From NCBI GenBank assembly GCA_013329045.1, contig DUKZ01000041.1, positions 1 to 40,825 on the forward strand: DNA of 40,825 nucleotides. Reading direction: 5' to 3'. Positions 14,677 through 22,208 of the stretch are shown piece by piece (position 1 is the stretch's first letter; each line of letters opens with the position of its first letter). This stretch comes from Candidatus Woesearchaeota archaeon. GTDB taxonomy: Archaea; Nanobdellota; Nanobdellia; Woesearchaeales; UBA9989. Both the position numbers and the translations under genes were made by a program. Below the pieces are notes generated by a model, which saw only the letters and a list, made by a program, of their open reading frames with translations, made no database searches and was not told the origin of the DNA.

Positions 14677-15327
14677 ATGACGATGATTCTTGGCAGCCCC
14701 CTTCTCACGAGATTCCTCGGAAGAGAAGACCAGCTCATCATCCTTTATGGTCCGGCAGCAACAGGGAAGACAACCCTCTGCTTTGAGGCGGCAATCAGTA
14801 AGGTGAAGGAAAAAAAGAAAGTGCTCTTCATCGATACCGAGCAGGGTTTTTCTGTCGAGAGGATTAAGCAGATGGCACCGTTTTGGACAGAGGAAATGTT
14901 CCAGCACATTATCTATCTGGACCCGGTCAATTTCTATAAGCAAAACCAATACATTAACCGCCTTCCGGCAATCTTAGACAGCTCAAGGATCAGCTTAGTT
15001 ATAGTCGACTCACTCAGCTATTTTTATCGTGCAGAATGGAAAAAAGACCCGGACCTCATGAATACCATCTTAAAAAAACAGCTCAGGACATTCCATGAAT
15101 TATCCCGCCTTCATAGGATCCCGTTTATCATCACCAATCAGGTATACGGCGCTCTTCGGAATCCCTACAAGGATTTTGAGATGATTGGGGCAAGGGTTGT
15201 AAAAGAGCAGGCAGATGCCATCATTGAGCTAAAGAAGGTGGGAGAAAAGAACTATGCATCCTTAATCCACCCAGAAACTAAAAAGTGCGAGATAAAAATA
15301 GAAAAGAATGGGATTTTTGTCCCATGA
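14677..15327 (+). CDS. radB: DNA repair and recombination protein RadB
   Basis: A 216-residue RecA-fold paralogue of RadA, lacking the helix-hairpin-helix N-terminal domain, as RadB proteins do. Walker A is GPAATGKTT (residues 25-33), Walker B is SLVIVDSLSY (about 110), and the ITNQVYG motif after it is the L2-proximal region. RadB is a recombination mediator in archaea. The start at 14677 is set by TATA spacing; the frame also opens at 14623. Its stop codon is directly adjacent to the stop codon of the convergent rpsB gene, with no base between them. Confidence 0.93.
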   Translation: MTMILGSPLLTRFLGREDQLIILYGPAATGKTTLCFEAAISKVKEKKKVLFIDTEQGFSVERIKQMAPFWTEEMFQHIIYLDPVNFYKQNQYINRLPAILDSSRISLVIVDSLSYFYRAEWKKDPDLMNTILKKQLRTFHELSRLHRIPFIITNQVYGALRNPYKDFEMIGARVVKEQADAIIELKKVGEKNYASLIHPETKKCEIKIEKNGIFVP

Positions 15328-15927
15328 TCATTCGCCCATGAAGTCATCCATGGAATACTTCATCTCTTTCTCATCCTTTATTTTTTCATGTTTCATGAGG
15401 TATTCCCTGGCAAGGATATAGAAGATGAGTCCAAGGCTCCTTTTCCCTTTGTTGTTGCAGGGCACAATGAGGTCTAGGTTGTTGCTTTGGTTGTTCGTAT
15501 CACAAAGGCCGATGATAGGGATGCCGACTTTAATCGCATCCTTGACAGCATTTCCATCAGGCCACGCATCAACGACCAGGAGCAGTTTCTTGTCCATGTA
15601 CGTCTTTAATTTTGGGTTCGTGAGCGTTCCGGGAGGATACCTGCCAGGAAAGATGGCAACACCAGTGAGTTCTGAAAAGAGCTTAACTGGTTTCCATGCA
15701 TTCTCTCGCCTGCCGCAGATGAGGATCTCATCTGGTGCATAATGCGAAAGAAGGTTTGCAGCATTGACAAGGCGTGCATCGATCTGCTGCAAATTGAGCA
15801 CAGAGAGTCCGTCGGGCCTCGTTTTATAGATGAATTTCTCCATGTATTTTGTCTTGAATTTTGTTCCGATGCTAATGCCGGATTTCAGGTACACATCTTG
15901 TGGCACTAAAAACTGTGGTTCTGTCAT
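15328..15927 (-). CDS. rpsB: 30S ribosomal protein S2 (uS2)
   Basis: A 199-residue archaeal-type uS2 of the small subunit. Recognisable blocks are IGTKFKTKYMEKFIYKTRPDG, QQIDARLVNAANLL, FPGRYPPGTLTNPKLK, LLLVVDAWPDGNAVKDA and GIPIIGLCDTNN. Length is normal. Unlike most genes here it has a strong Shine-Dalgarno (GGAGGA, 5 nt from the ATG) and a predicted leader of about 100 nt, since the best TATA box is at 16048-16058. Such a leader could allow translational control (inference). Confidence 0.96.
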   Translation of the reverse strand: MTEPQFLVPQDVYLKSGISIGTKFKTKYMEKFIYKTRPDGLSVLNLQQIDARLVNAANLLSHYAPDEILICGRRENAWKPVKLFSELTGVAIFPGRYPPGTLTNPKLKTYMDKKLLLVVDAWPDGNAVKDAIKVGIPIIGLCDTNNQSNNLDLIVPCNNKGKRSLGLIFYILAREYLMKHEKIKDEKEMKYSMDDFMGE

Positions 15928-16060
15928 AGTTTCCTCCGAGGCTCAAGAGAATCATGAGCTACGATTTTATTGCCCTCGTAGCGTCTCGCATCGGTCATCT
16001 GCTGATGTGCCCATGCTGAAAGGCAATATAATGGGGGGTAGAAGGGCATTTTTAAAGCTT
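15928..16060 (-). promoter_or_regulatory. rpsB leader and promoter
   Basis: A GCTTTAAAAAT box (16048-16058) predicts a start near 16027, giving a leader of about 100 nt. The leader contains a small hairpin (CTACGA...TCGTAG), a 14-codon upstream frame, and a strong Shine-Dalgarno GGAGGA at about 15933-15938. A ribosomal-protein binding site or attenuator is possible but not shown. Confidence 0.4.
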
Positions 16061-16137
16061 CCGGATACCTTGGCTTTGAAGAAAATGGTGGTGAGCATCA
16101 TCTTCCGAGGTTCTCTTAAAGGTGAAATGTAAGTCTG

Positions 16138-16216
16138 TGGGAGGTTTTAAGCAGATGAGGCCCGCCAATGAGCCTCGCCAGCGACCGATACCTTGCCTAG
16201 GTTTCCGGGAAGCGAG
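16138..16216. other. GC-rich intergenic segment, possible structured RNA
   Basis: About 80 bp between the rpsB promoter and the suf promoter are clearly more GC-rich than the flanks and contain a short stem (GAGGC...GCCTC) and several CC/GG runs. No open frame looks protein-like, and I see neither a tRNA TPsiC loop nor C/D boxes. Two direct copies of GTTGCTAACT follow at about 16242 and 16255. It may be a small RNA or regulatory region; strand is not decided. Confidence 0.25.
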
Positions 16217-16287
16217 ATTTTCTACAAAGCAGGATACATTAGTTGCTAACTATTGTTGCTAACTGTTTCCTTCCCAGAAAGCATAAC

Positions 16288-16296
16288 ATTTAAAAA
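16288..16296 (+). promoter_or_regulatory. TATA box of the suf operon
   Basis: ATTTAAAAA, centred 27 nt upstream of the ATG at 16319, predicting a leaderless transcript. Confidence 0.55.
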
Positions 16297-16299
16297 CAT

Positions 16300-16315
16300 C
16301 TTCACAATTGTGAAG
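16300..16315. promoter_or_regulatory. Palindromic operator in the suf promoter
   Basis: CTTCACAATTGTGAAG is a perfect 16-bp palindrome lying exactly between the TATA box and the start codon of the HTH regulator. A dimeric protein bound here would block polymerase or preinitiation complex assembly, so it is a strong candidate autoregulatory site for the first gene product. Confidence 0.65.
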
Positions 16316-16318
16316 TAT

Positions 16319-16702
16319 ATGCAGGAGCTCATTTATCCTCAGGAGATTGAAGTAAGATATGTCATTCCAGCGCTCAGGAATGCATTTGCCACAGAGTTCA
16401 AGAAAAAAGGCCTCTCCCAAAGAGAGATCGCTGGACTCCTCCAGGTAAGAGAATCGACAATCAGCCAATATTTGAGCAAGAAGAGGGGTGACAATGCATC
16501 TTTTAATCCCATAATCCAGAAGGCAATAGCTCAGGCAGTCAAAAGAATATCCACAAAAGAGGACCTCATCAGGGAATCTCAGCATATACTCCAGATGATT
16601 AGGGCAAAAGACACGATCATTTGTGATCTGCACAAGAAGCATGCAAACCTTCCAGCAGACTGCGCCCTCTGTTCACATCATAAAGGGGTGGCAAGGATAT
16701 GA
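16319..16702 (+). CDS. XRE-type HTH regulator of the SUF operon with C-terminal Cys/His cluster
   Basis: A 127-residue protein. The helix-turn-helix (KKKGLSQREIAGLLQVREST, then ISQYLSKKRG) spans about residues 18-58. A helical dimerisation region follows, and the C-terminus carries CDLHKKH...CALCSHH, a cysteine/histidine set able to hold an Fe-S cluster or zinc. It resembles the archaeal predicted regulators grouped as COG2522 (from memory). Its stop overlaps the sufB start (ATGA), so it is co-translated with the Fe-S assembly genes; a cluster-sensing repressor of this operon is the simplest model (inference). The ATG at 16319 was chosen from TATA spacing over an upstream one at 16253. Confidence 0.8.
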   Translation: MQELIYPQEIEVRYVIPALRNAFATEFKKKGLSQREIAGLLQVRESTISQYLSKKRGDNASFNPIIQKAIAQAVKRISTKEDLIRESQHILQMIRAKDTIICDLHKKHANLPADCALCSHHKGVARI

Positions 16703-18099
16703 CAGAAGCAATAACCATCAGCAGGGAGACATTTGACCATAAGAATGAGGAAAGGTCAATCTATAAGACAAAGGAAGGGCTCTCTGAAGAGATAGTTCGG
16801 GAGATATCAAGGCAAAAGCAAGAGCCAGAATGGATGCTCAAAAAACGCCTCCAAGGTTTAGAGCTTTTCAAAAAGGCAAAGATTCCCACCTGGGGTCCAA
16901 GCCTAAAAAAACTCGACCTGAACAACATAATCTATTTCAACCGTCCGGATTCCATAAAGAACGCGCAGGATTGGGAAGCCCTCCCTCAGGACATCAGGAA
17001 GACATTTGAGCGCCTTGGCATCCCTGAAGCGGAAAAAACAAAACTGTCTGGTGTTGGCGCGCAATATGAGTCTGATGTTGTTTATCACACGATAAAAAAA
17101 GAACTCGAAGAAAAAGGGGTTATCTTTTCAGACATGGACGTTGCAGTAAAAGAGCATCCAGAGCTCATAAAAAAATATTTCATGACAACCTGCGTCCCGA
17201 TAAATGACCATAAGTTCATCATGCTCCATGCAGCAGTATGGTCTGGCGGCACGTTCATTTATGTCCCAAAAGGAGTCCATGTCCCGCTCCCCTTGCAGGC
17301 ATATTTCAGGATGAATGCAAGGAAAGGCGGCCAGTTCGAGCATACTCTTATAATCATCGATGAAGGAGCATCAGTCCAATATATCGAAGGATGCTCCGCC
17401 CCGCAATACGATGTCAACTCTCTTCATGCAGGGTGTGTGGAGATATTTGTTCATAAAAATGCCAGATGCAGGTACTCAAGTGTTGAGAACTGGTCAAAAA
17501 ACACCTATAACCTGAACACAAAGAGAGCGATTGTTGATGAACAGGGGGTGATGGAATGGATCGGCGGCAATATGGGTTCTGGAGTGACAATGCTCTACCC
17601 TTCAACGGTCCTGAAAGGGGATTACAGCAGGGCTGATCATCTCTCCATTGCTTTTGCTGGGCCTGGCCAAAACCAGGATACCGGGGCAAAGATAATACAT
17701 ATCGGGAAGAAGACCGCATCCACAGTCACCGCAAAATCGATCAGCAGAGGTGATGGCATCACCACATACAGGGGACTCTTAAAAATCAATAAGAGCGCAG
17801 TTGGTGCAAAGTCAAATGTTGCCTGCGATGCCCTCCTCTTCGACAAGGAGTCAGTGACGAATACGTATCCGTACATCGACATCAAACAAAAGAATGTGGA
17901 TATCGGCCATGAAGCAACTGTTGGGAAGATAAGTGACCAGCAAATTTTCTACCTGATGAGCCGCGGCCTTTCAGAGCAGCAGGCGGTTCAGATGATCGTT
18001 TCTGGTTTCATTGAACCGATTATGAAAGCTCTTCCTTTGGAATATGCCGTAGAGCTCAACAAGCTCATTGAACTGGAGATGGAAGGGTCTGTTGGGTAA
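16699..18099 (+). CDS. sufB: Fe-S cluster assembly scaffold SufB
   Basis: A 466-residue SufB of normal length, the scaffold on which Fe-S clusters are built with SufC and SufD. The beta-helix core contains FIYVPKGVHVPLPLQAYFR. The C-terminal block NVACDALLFDKESV retains the cysteine equivalent to the essential E. coli Cys405 (here Cys376), and IGHEATVGKI retains the conserved HEAT motif. Ending LELEMEGSVG is typical. It overlaps the regulator gene by 4 bp and sufD follows 2 bp later. Confidence 0.97.
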   Translation: MTEAITISRETFDHKNEERSIYKTKEGLSEEIVREISRQKQEPEWMLKKRLQGLELFKKAKIPTWGPSLKKLDLNNIIYFNRPDSIKNAQDWEALPQDIRKTFERLGIPEAEKTKLSGVGAQYESDVVYHTIKKELEEKGVIFSDMDVAVKEHPELIKKYFMTTCVPINDHKFIMLHAAVWSGGTFIYVPKGVHVPLPLQAYFRMNARKGGQFEHTLIIIDEGASVQYIEGCSAPQYDVNSLHAGCVEIFVHKNARCRYSSVENWSKNTYNLNTKRAIVDEQGVMEWIGGNMGSGVTMLYPSTVLKGDYSRADHLSIAFAGPGQNQDTGAKIIHIGKKTASTVTAKSISRGDGITTYRGLLKINKSAVGAKSNVACDALLFDKESVTNTYPYIDIKQKNVDIGHEATVGKISDQQIFYLMSRGLSEQQAVQMIVSGFIEPIMKALPLEYAVELNKLIELEMEGSVG

Positions 18100-18101
18100 A
18101 A

Positions 18102-19205
18102 ATGGCAGAGTGGCTAGAGAAAAGGAGGAAGGAAGCAGAAAGGGCGTTCAACGATTTGCCAGTATTAGAGCTAAAGTATGGGATAGGGATTGAGATTGAC
18201 ACATCCTCACTGATGTTAGATGAGGATCGTCAGTGCCATTCTGAGTTAACAATCAGCGAGGATGAAAACATAGAAGTGATCACCTGGGAAAAAGCAATAG
18301 GCTTGAAAGAGAGCAAGGAATTGTTTTTTTCTACAATCAGCCCGAAGAAAAAGCTTTTTTATTATCATGTGATGAATGTGAGGAACGGGGCTCTAATCAG
18401 GGTCAAGAAAAAGTGCTCGGTAAAGACTCCGGTCACAATCACCACACTGCTGAAGGGAAGATCTCATGATCATCTGCTCATCATTTGTGAGGAAGGATCA
18501 AGCGCACAGTTCATTGAAATGATCACTGGATCCCCTGAGTTATATTCAAGGTCTGTGGAGGTATTTGTTCATGAAGGAGCAAAGGCTACGTATAGCACCG
18601 TCCAGGACATGAAGGATGGCGCATTCCTTTCCTGGAAGACGGCAACTGTCATGAAAGATGCCAGTTTCACCTGGGTCGATTGTATCCTTGGTTCTTCTTT
18701 GGTCCACAGCAATACAAGGAGCATCCTGGCAGGCCCTGGTGCAATGAGCAATAATCATGGGCTATATTGCAGTTCCAAAAGTCAGCAGTTTGATCTTGGG
18801 CTGGATGCAGTCCATGCAGCGCCGGATACTGCTTCAGATATAAAGCTCAAAGGTGCCCTGTTGGATAAGTCAAAGGCGTTGTTTCGGGGGCTCGTTGAGA
18901 TGCAGCCGCCCGCAGCAAGATCGAATGGGTATCAAAAAAGCGATGCCCTGATCTTATCAGATGATGCAAAAGCGGATGCAATACCAAATCTTGAGATCAA
19001 CACCGATGAGGTGAAATGTTCCCATGGGGCAACAATCGGGAAGGTTAGCGAGGAAATGGAGTATTACCTGATGAGCAGGGGGATTGATAAGGCAACGGTC
19101 ACAAGGATGATTGTGCAGGGATTTTTTGAGCAGATCATTGCTGAGGTGCCAGGGAAAGACGAGCAAGAGCTGATAAAAAATTTGATTGAGAGGAAGGTGC
19201 AATGA
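18102..19205 (+). CDS. sufD: SufD-like Fe-S assembly protein
   Basis: A 367-residue SufB/SufD-family protein, partner of SufB in the SufBC2D complex. The C-terminal motif VKCSHGATIGKVSEE, with His308 matching the functional SufD histidine, identifies it as SufD rather than a second SufB. The mid-region SNNHGLYCSSKSQQFDLGLD is also family-typical. It lies 2 bp downstream of sufB and overlaps sufS by 4 bp. Confidence 0.93.
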   Translation: MAEWLEKRRKEAERAFNDLPVLELKYGIGIEIDTSSLMLDEDRQCHSELTISEDENIEVITWEKAIGLKESKELFFSTISPKKKLFYYHVMNVRNGALIRVKKKCSVKTPVTITTLLKGRSHDHLLIICEEGSSAQFIEMITGSPELYSRSVEVFVHEGAKATYSTVQDMKDGAFLSWKTATVMKDASFTWVDCILGSSLVHSNTRSILAGPGAMSNNHGLYCSSKSQQFDLGLDAVHAAPDTASDIKLKGALLDKSKALFRGLVEMQPPAARSNGYQKSDALILSDDAKADAIPNLEINTDEVKCSHGATIGKVSEEMEYYLMSRGIDKATVTRMIVQGFFEQIIAEVPGKDEQELIKNLIERKVQ

Positions 19206-20392
19206 TTGATAATCAAAAGGTGCGAAAAGATTTCCCATTTCTCGAATCTGGACTGATCTATTTTGATAATGCTGCAACATCGCAAAAGCCAAGGCAGGTG
19301 ATTGAAAAGCTGGGAACATTCTATGAAAAGCACAATGCGAATGTCCACCGGGGTGTCTACCGGCTCAGTGAGGAAGCAACGGTGCTATACGAAAACGCAA
19401 GAAAACACATTTCTTCATTCATGAACGCGCTTCCAGAGGAGGTCATCTTCACAAAAAATACGACTGAATCATTGAATCTCTTGGCATATTCTCTCAAAAA
19501 ATCATTACGGGCGGGTGATGAGATCGTGCTGACAAGGTTAGAGCATCATTCTAATCTTGTTCCCTGGCAGCAAGTATGCAAGGAGACTGGTGCGATCCTG
19601 AGGTATATCGAACTCGACAAAGAAGGAAACATCGACTTCCCATCAGCAGAAAAAATGATCACGAAAAAAACCAGGATTGTAGCCACCACATACATTTCAA
19701 ACGTCCTTGGCACTATTGTTCCTGTAAAAGAAATCGTCAGGTTGGCAGGAAAGGCTGGGGCTATATCGATCATTGACGCAGCACAGGCCGCTCCCCATAT
19801 GCCAATTGATGTCAGGGACATTGGATGTGATTTCCTTGCTTTTTCAGCCCATAAGATGCTAGGGCCAACAGGCCTTGGAATATTGTATGGGAAAAAAGAG
19901 CGCTTAGAGTCCCTTCCCCCTTTCCTCTTTGGCGGGGACATGATCGAATCTGTCACGTACGAAAATGCGACATGGAACCTTCTGCCCTGGAAGTTTGAGG
20001 CAGGAACCCCTCCATTTGCCGAGGCTGTCATGTGCAGTGCCGCAATACATTATCTTGAGGGCATTGGAATGGAGAATATCCATCTGCATGAAGAGTCCCT
20101 TGTGAGAGAAGCAATGGAGCAATGGAAGACTGTTCCAGGACTCAGGATCATTGGTCCAAAAAAAAGGGCAGGCATCATCTCTTTCACGATTGATGGTATG
20201 CACCATCTTGATAGTGTTGCATTGTTGGATAAGGAGAATATTGCCGTTCGGGCAGGCCATCACTGTGCAATGCCATTGATGCACCATCTTGGCTTGAAAG
20301 GGTCAGTTCGGGCAAGTTTCTATCTGTATAACACAAAAGAAGAGATAAAAGCCGTAACAAAGGTGTTGAAAAAGATTCAGAAGATTAGGTGA
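19202..20392 (+). CDS. sufS: Cysteine desulfurase SufS
   Basis: A 396-residue PLP-dependent group II desulfurase that delivers sulfur from cysteine to the SUF scaffold. It starts KVRKDFPFLESGLIYFDNAA, the PLP lysine is in FSAHKMLGPTG (Lys218), and the persulfide cysteine is in RAGHHCAMPLM (Cys355), all intact. No SufE or SufU sulfur-transfer partner is in the operon. It overlaps sufD by 4 bp. Confidence 0.96.
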   Translation: MIDNQKVRKDFPFLESGLIYFDNAATSQKPRQVIEKLGTFYEKHNANVHRGVYRLSEEATVLYENARKHISSFMNALPEEVIFTKNTTESLNLLAYSLKKSLRAGDEIVLTRLEHHSNLVPWQQVCKETGAILRYIELDKEGNIDFPSAEKMITKKTRIVATTYISNVLGTIVPVKEIVRLAGKAGAISIIDAAQAAPHMPIDVRDIGCDFLAFSAHKMLGPTGLGILYGKKERLESLPPFLFGGDMIESVTYENATWNLLPWKFEAGTPPFAEAVMCSAAIHYLEGIGMENIHLHEESLVREAMEQWKTVPGLRIIGPKKRAGIISFTIDGMHHLDSVALLDKENIAVRAGHHCAMPLMHHLGLKGSVRASFYLYNTKEEIKAVTKVLKKIQKIR

Positions 20393-20399
20393 AAGAAAA

Positions 20400-21125
20400 G
20401 TGCTGCAGATTGAAAAGCTTCATGTAAACGTTGAAGGAAAGGAAATTGTAAAAGGGCTCAGCCTCGGGGTAAAAGAAGGGGAAACTGCTGCTATTATGGG
20501 GCCCAATGGCTCTGGAAAGTCCACCTTGTCACAGGCTATCATGGGCCATCCAGGTTATGAGATCACAAAAGGCAGGGTTATCCTTGATGGAAAGGACATC
20601 ACGGAGATGGAGCCAAATGAGCGGTCAATTGCAGGTTTATTCCTCTCATTCCAGTATCCGTTGGATATCCCAGGTGTATCAGTCAATAATTTCTTGAGGA
20701 CAGCACTCAATGCAAGGAGGAAATCACCAATCCCCCTGCCAGAGTTCAAGAAGCTTATCAAGAAGCAGATGGAAACGTTGAAGATTGATCCATTGTTCCT
20801 TCAAAGATATGTGAATGATGGTTTTTCTGGCGGGGAAAAAAAGAGGATGGAGATTCTCCAGCTGCTCACGCTAGACCCGACGACAGCAATTCTTGATGAA
20901 ACTGATTCTGGCCTGGACATTGATGCGCTAAAGATTGTTGCAAAGGGCATTAATACATTCAAGACAGAGAAAAAATCGGTCCTGCTGATAACCCACTACC
21001 AGCGCATCCTGTCTTATATCATTCCAGACACTATCCATGTCATGGTTGATGGCAGGATTGTCAAGTCCGGAGGAAAAGAGTTGGCAGAGCATCTGGAAGA
21101 ACATGGTTATGAGTGGGCAAGGTAG
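20400..21125 (+). CDS. sufC: SUF ATPase SufC
   Basis: A 241-residue ABC-type ATPase. Walker A GPNGSGKST, signature FSGGEKKRMEILQ and Walker B AILDETDSGLD are intact; the combination with FLSFQYPLDIPGVSV is SufC-specific. It powers the SufBC2D scaffold. The start is a GTG at 20400 preceded by an AGGTGA ribosome binding site that contains the sufS stop. Gene order regulator-B-D-S-C is unusual, since sufC more often leads the operon. Its 3' end overlaps the convergent thpR gene by 19 bp. Confidence 0.96.
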   Translation: MLQIEKLHVNVEGKEIVKGLSLGVKEGETAAIMGPNGSGKSTLSQAIMGHPGYEITKGRVILDGKDITEMEPNERSIAGLFLSFQYPLDIPGVSVNNFLRTALNARRKSPIPLPEFKKLIKKQMETLKIDPLFLQRYVNDGFSGGEKKRMEILQLLTLDPTTAILDETDSGLDIDALKIVAKGINTFKTEKKSVLLITHYQRILSYIIPDTIHVMVDGRIVKSGGKELAEHLEEHGYEWAR

Positions 21126-21646
21126 CGGTGGAGTTCAGTATAGGAAGGTCCCTCAGGGGTAAGGTCGCTCTTAAACAAGCAAAAAGAGCCCATGTCCATT
21201 TTCTCAGGCTGCAAAGTAAGATGATCCAGCATCTCCTCAAATTTTTTTGTGTTTTCTATATACTTGACGCGGGCAAGCGTGATATGGGGAGTGTAATCAT
21301 TTTCTTTGGTAAAACCAAGGGAAGCCAATCCTGCATCAATGCGTTGCTGTAAAGCTATGACATCAGTGCTCTCTTTCAAGCCTGCCCAGATGACTCGCGG
21401 TTTTCGTTTCGTTGGAAACCCTGAAACATCAGAAAGCGTCAGCCTAAAAGGGGAAAAAATAACATTCCTGAGGGCTCCATCTATCTCTTGGCGTTTTCTA
21501 TCATCAATGTCTCCAAGAAACTTCAGCGTCAAATGAAAATCTTTGACATAAGAAAGCTTGACATTGCGAAGGTAGAACCCGTTCTGCACACGGGAAAGTT
21601 CAGAGGTGATATGTCCCGGTAATGGCAACGCAATAAATGCTCGCAT
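21107..21646 (-). CDS. thpR: RNA 2',3'-cyclic phosphodiesterase (ThpR)
   Basis: A 179-residue 2H phosphoesterase ('2'-5' RNA ligase' family) that opens 2',3'-cyclic phosphates. Both catalytic HxT motifs are present: FHLTLKFLGD (His38) and TPHITLARV (His121). It begins MRAFIALPLP, as is typical. It follows the TRAM gene by 24 bp across a T-rich stretch and overlaps the end of sufC on the other strand. Confidence 0.95.
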   Translation of the reverse strand: MRAFIALPLPGHITSELSRVQNGFYLRNVKLSYVKDFHLTLKFLGDIDDRKRQEIDGALRNVIFSPFRLTLSDVSGFPTKRKPRVIWAGLKESTDVIALQQRIDAGLASLGFTKENDYTPHITLARVKYIENTKKFEEMLDHLTLQPEKMDMGSFCLFKSDLTPEGPSYTELHRYLAHS

Positions 21647-21670
21647 AAGAAAAAAAAATAAAAGAAAGAA

Positions 21671-22102
21671 TTAGTCTTTCTTCTCTTCGTCATCAAAATC
21701 TGAGTCCATATCGTCTTCAGATTCTGTATTTTCCAAATCATCAGTTGAGTTTTCAGAATCCACATCGTCAGATGGCTCATCGTCATCTTCACCAAAGTCT
21801 TCTGAGTCTTCTGGTCTGTCTTTGTCTGCTGGCGGTAGAACAACATCAGCCGCGCGCTTAGGACTAGATCCTCCTGCAATTGGCCCTTGAGCCTTGCCAA
21901 CGACCTCTCCAAACCCGACCTTGTTGAGCACTTTGTTCACTTTGACGCGAACTTCGTCGCCTTCATTGGTTCCTGGCACGAAGATGACAAATCCTTGGAT
22001 CTTAGCGATCCCATCGCCTTTGCCACCGACTGCTTCGATTCTCACATCAACTTCTTCCCCAACGCGAACGGGGGGCACTAAACTATCATTTCTACGGTTC
22101 AT
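21671..22102 (-). CDS. TRAM-domain RNA-binding protein with acidic tail
   Basis: A 143-residue protein. Residues 11-70 form a TRAM domain (GEEVDVRIEAVGGKGDGIAK, VPGTNEGDEVRVKV). Archaeal TRAM proteins bind RNA and have been linked to RNA chaperone activity (established for methanogens). From about residue 93 the tail is almost purely Asp/Glu/Ser, unlike the usual ~70-residue single-domain versions. The tail could autoinhibit or bind partners (inference). A ribosome binding site (AAGGTGA) precedes the ATG. Confidence 0.9.
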   Translation of the reverse strand: MNRRNDSLVPPVRVGEEVDVRIEAVGGKGDGIAKIQGFVIFVPGTNEGDEVRVKVNKVLNKVGFGEVVGKAQGPIAGGSSPKRAADVVLPPADKDRPEDSEDFGEDDDEPSDDVDSENSTDDLENTESEDDMDSDFDDEEKKD

Positions 22103-22134
22103 TTCCTTTTTTCACCTTATGTTATTTCGGCTAT

Positions 22135-22182
22135 GCTAGGCGTGCCTAGCGTCGATGAAAAAGTGCCTTTTGTTTATAAAGG
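22135..22182 (-). promoter_or_regulatory. TRAM gene promoter with palindrome at the transcript start
   Basis: A CCTTTATAAAC box at 22172-22182 predicts a start near 22151. Immediately after it lies the palindrome GCTAGGCGTGCCTAGC (22135-22150), a 7-bp inverted repeat with 2-nt centre. It would be a 5'-terminal hairpin in the RNA or a dimer-binding operator. Confidence 0.45.
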
Positions 22183-22208
22183 TTTGGTAAAAAGAGAAAA
22201 AAAAGGGA

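Noticed and set aside
15830-16132. Plus-strand 100-codon frame over the rpsB start and leader
   Set aside because: It overlaps the uS2 coding region and its promoter, and shows no protein-like composition.
16138-16216. tRNA or box C/D RNA in the rpsB-suf gap
   Set aside because: No TPsiC-loop sequence, acceptor pairing or C/D box pair could be found on either strand, so only a generic structured-RNA possibility is kept.
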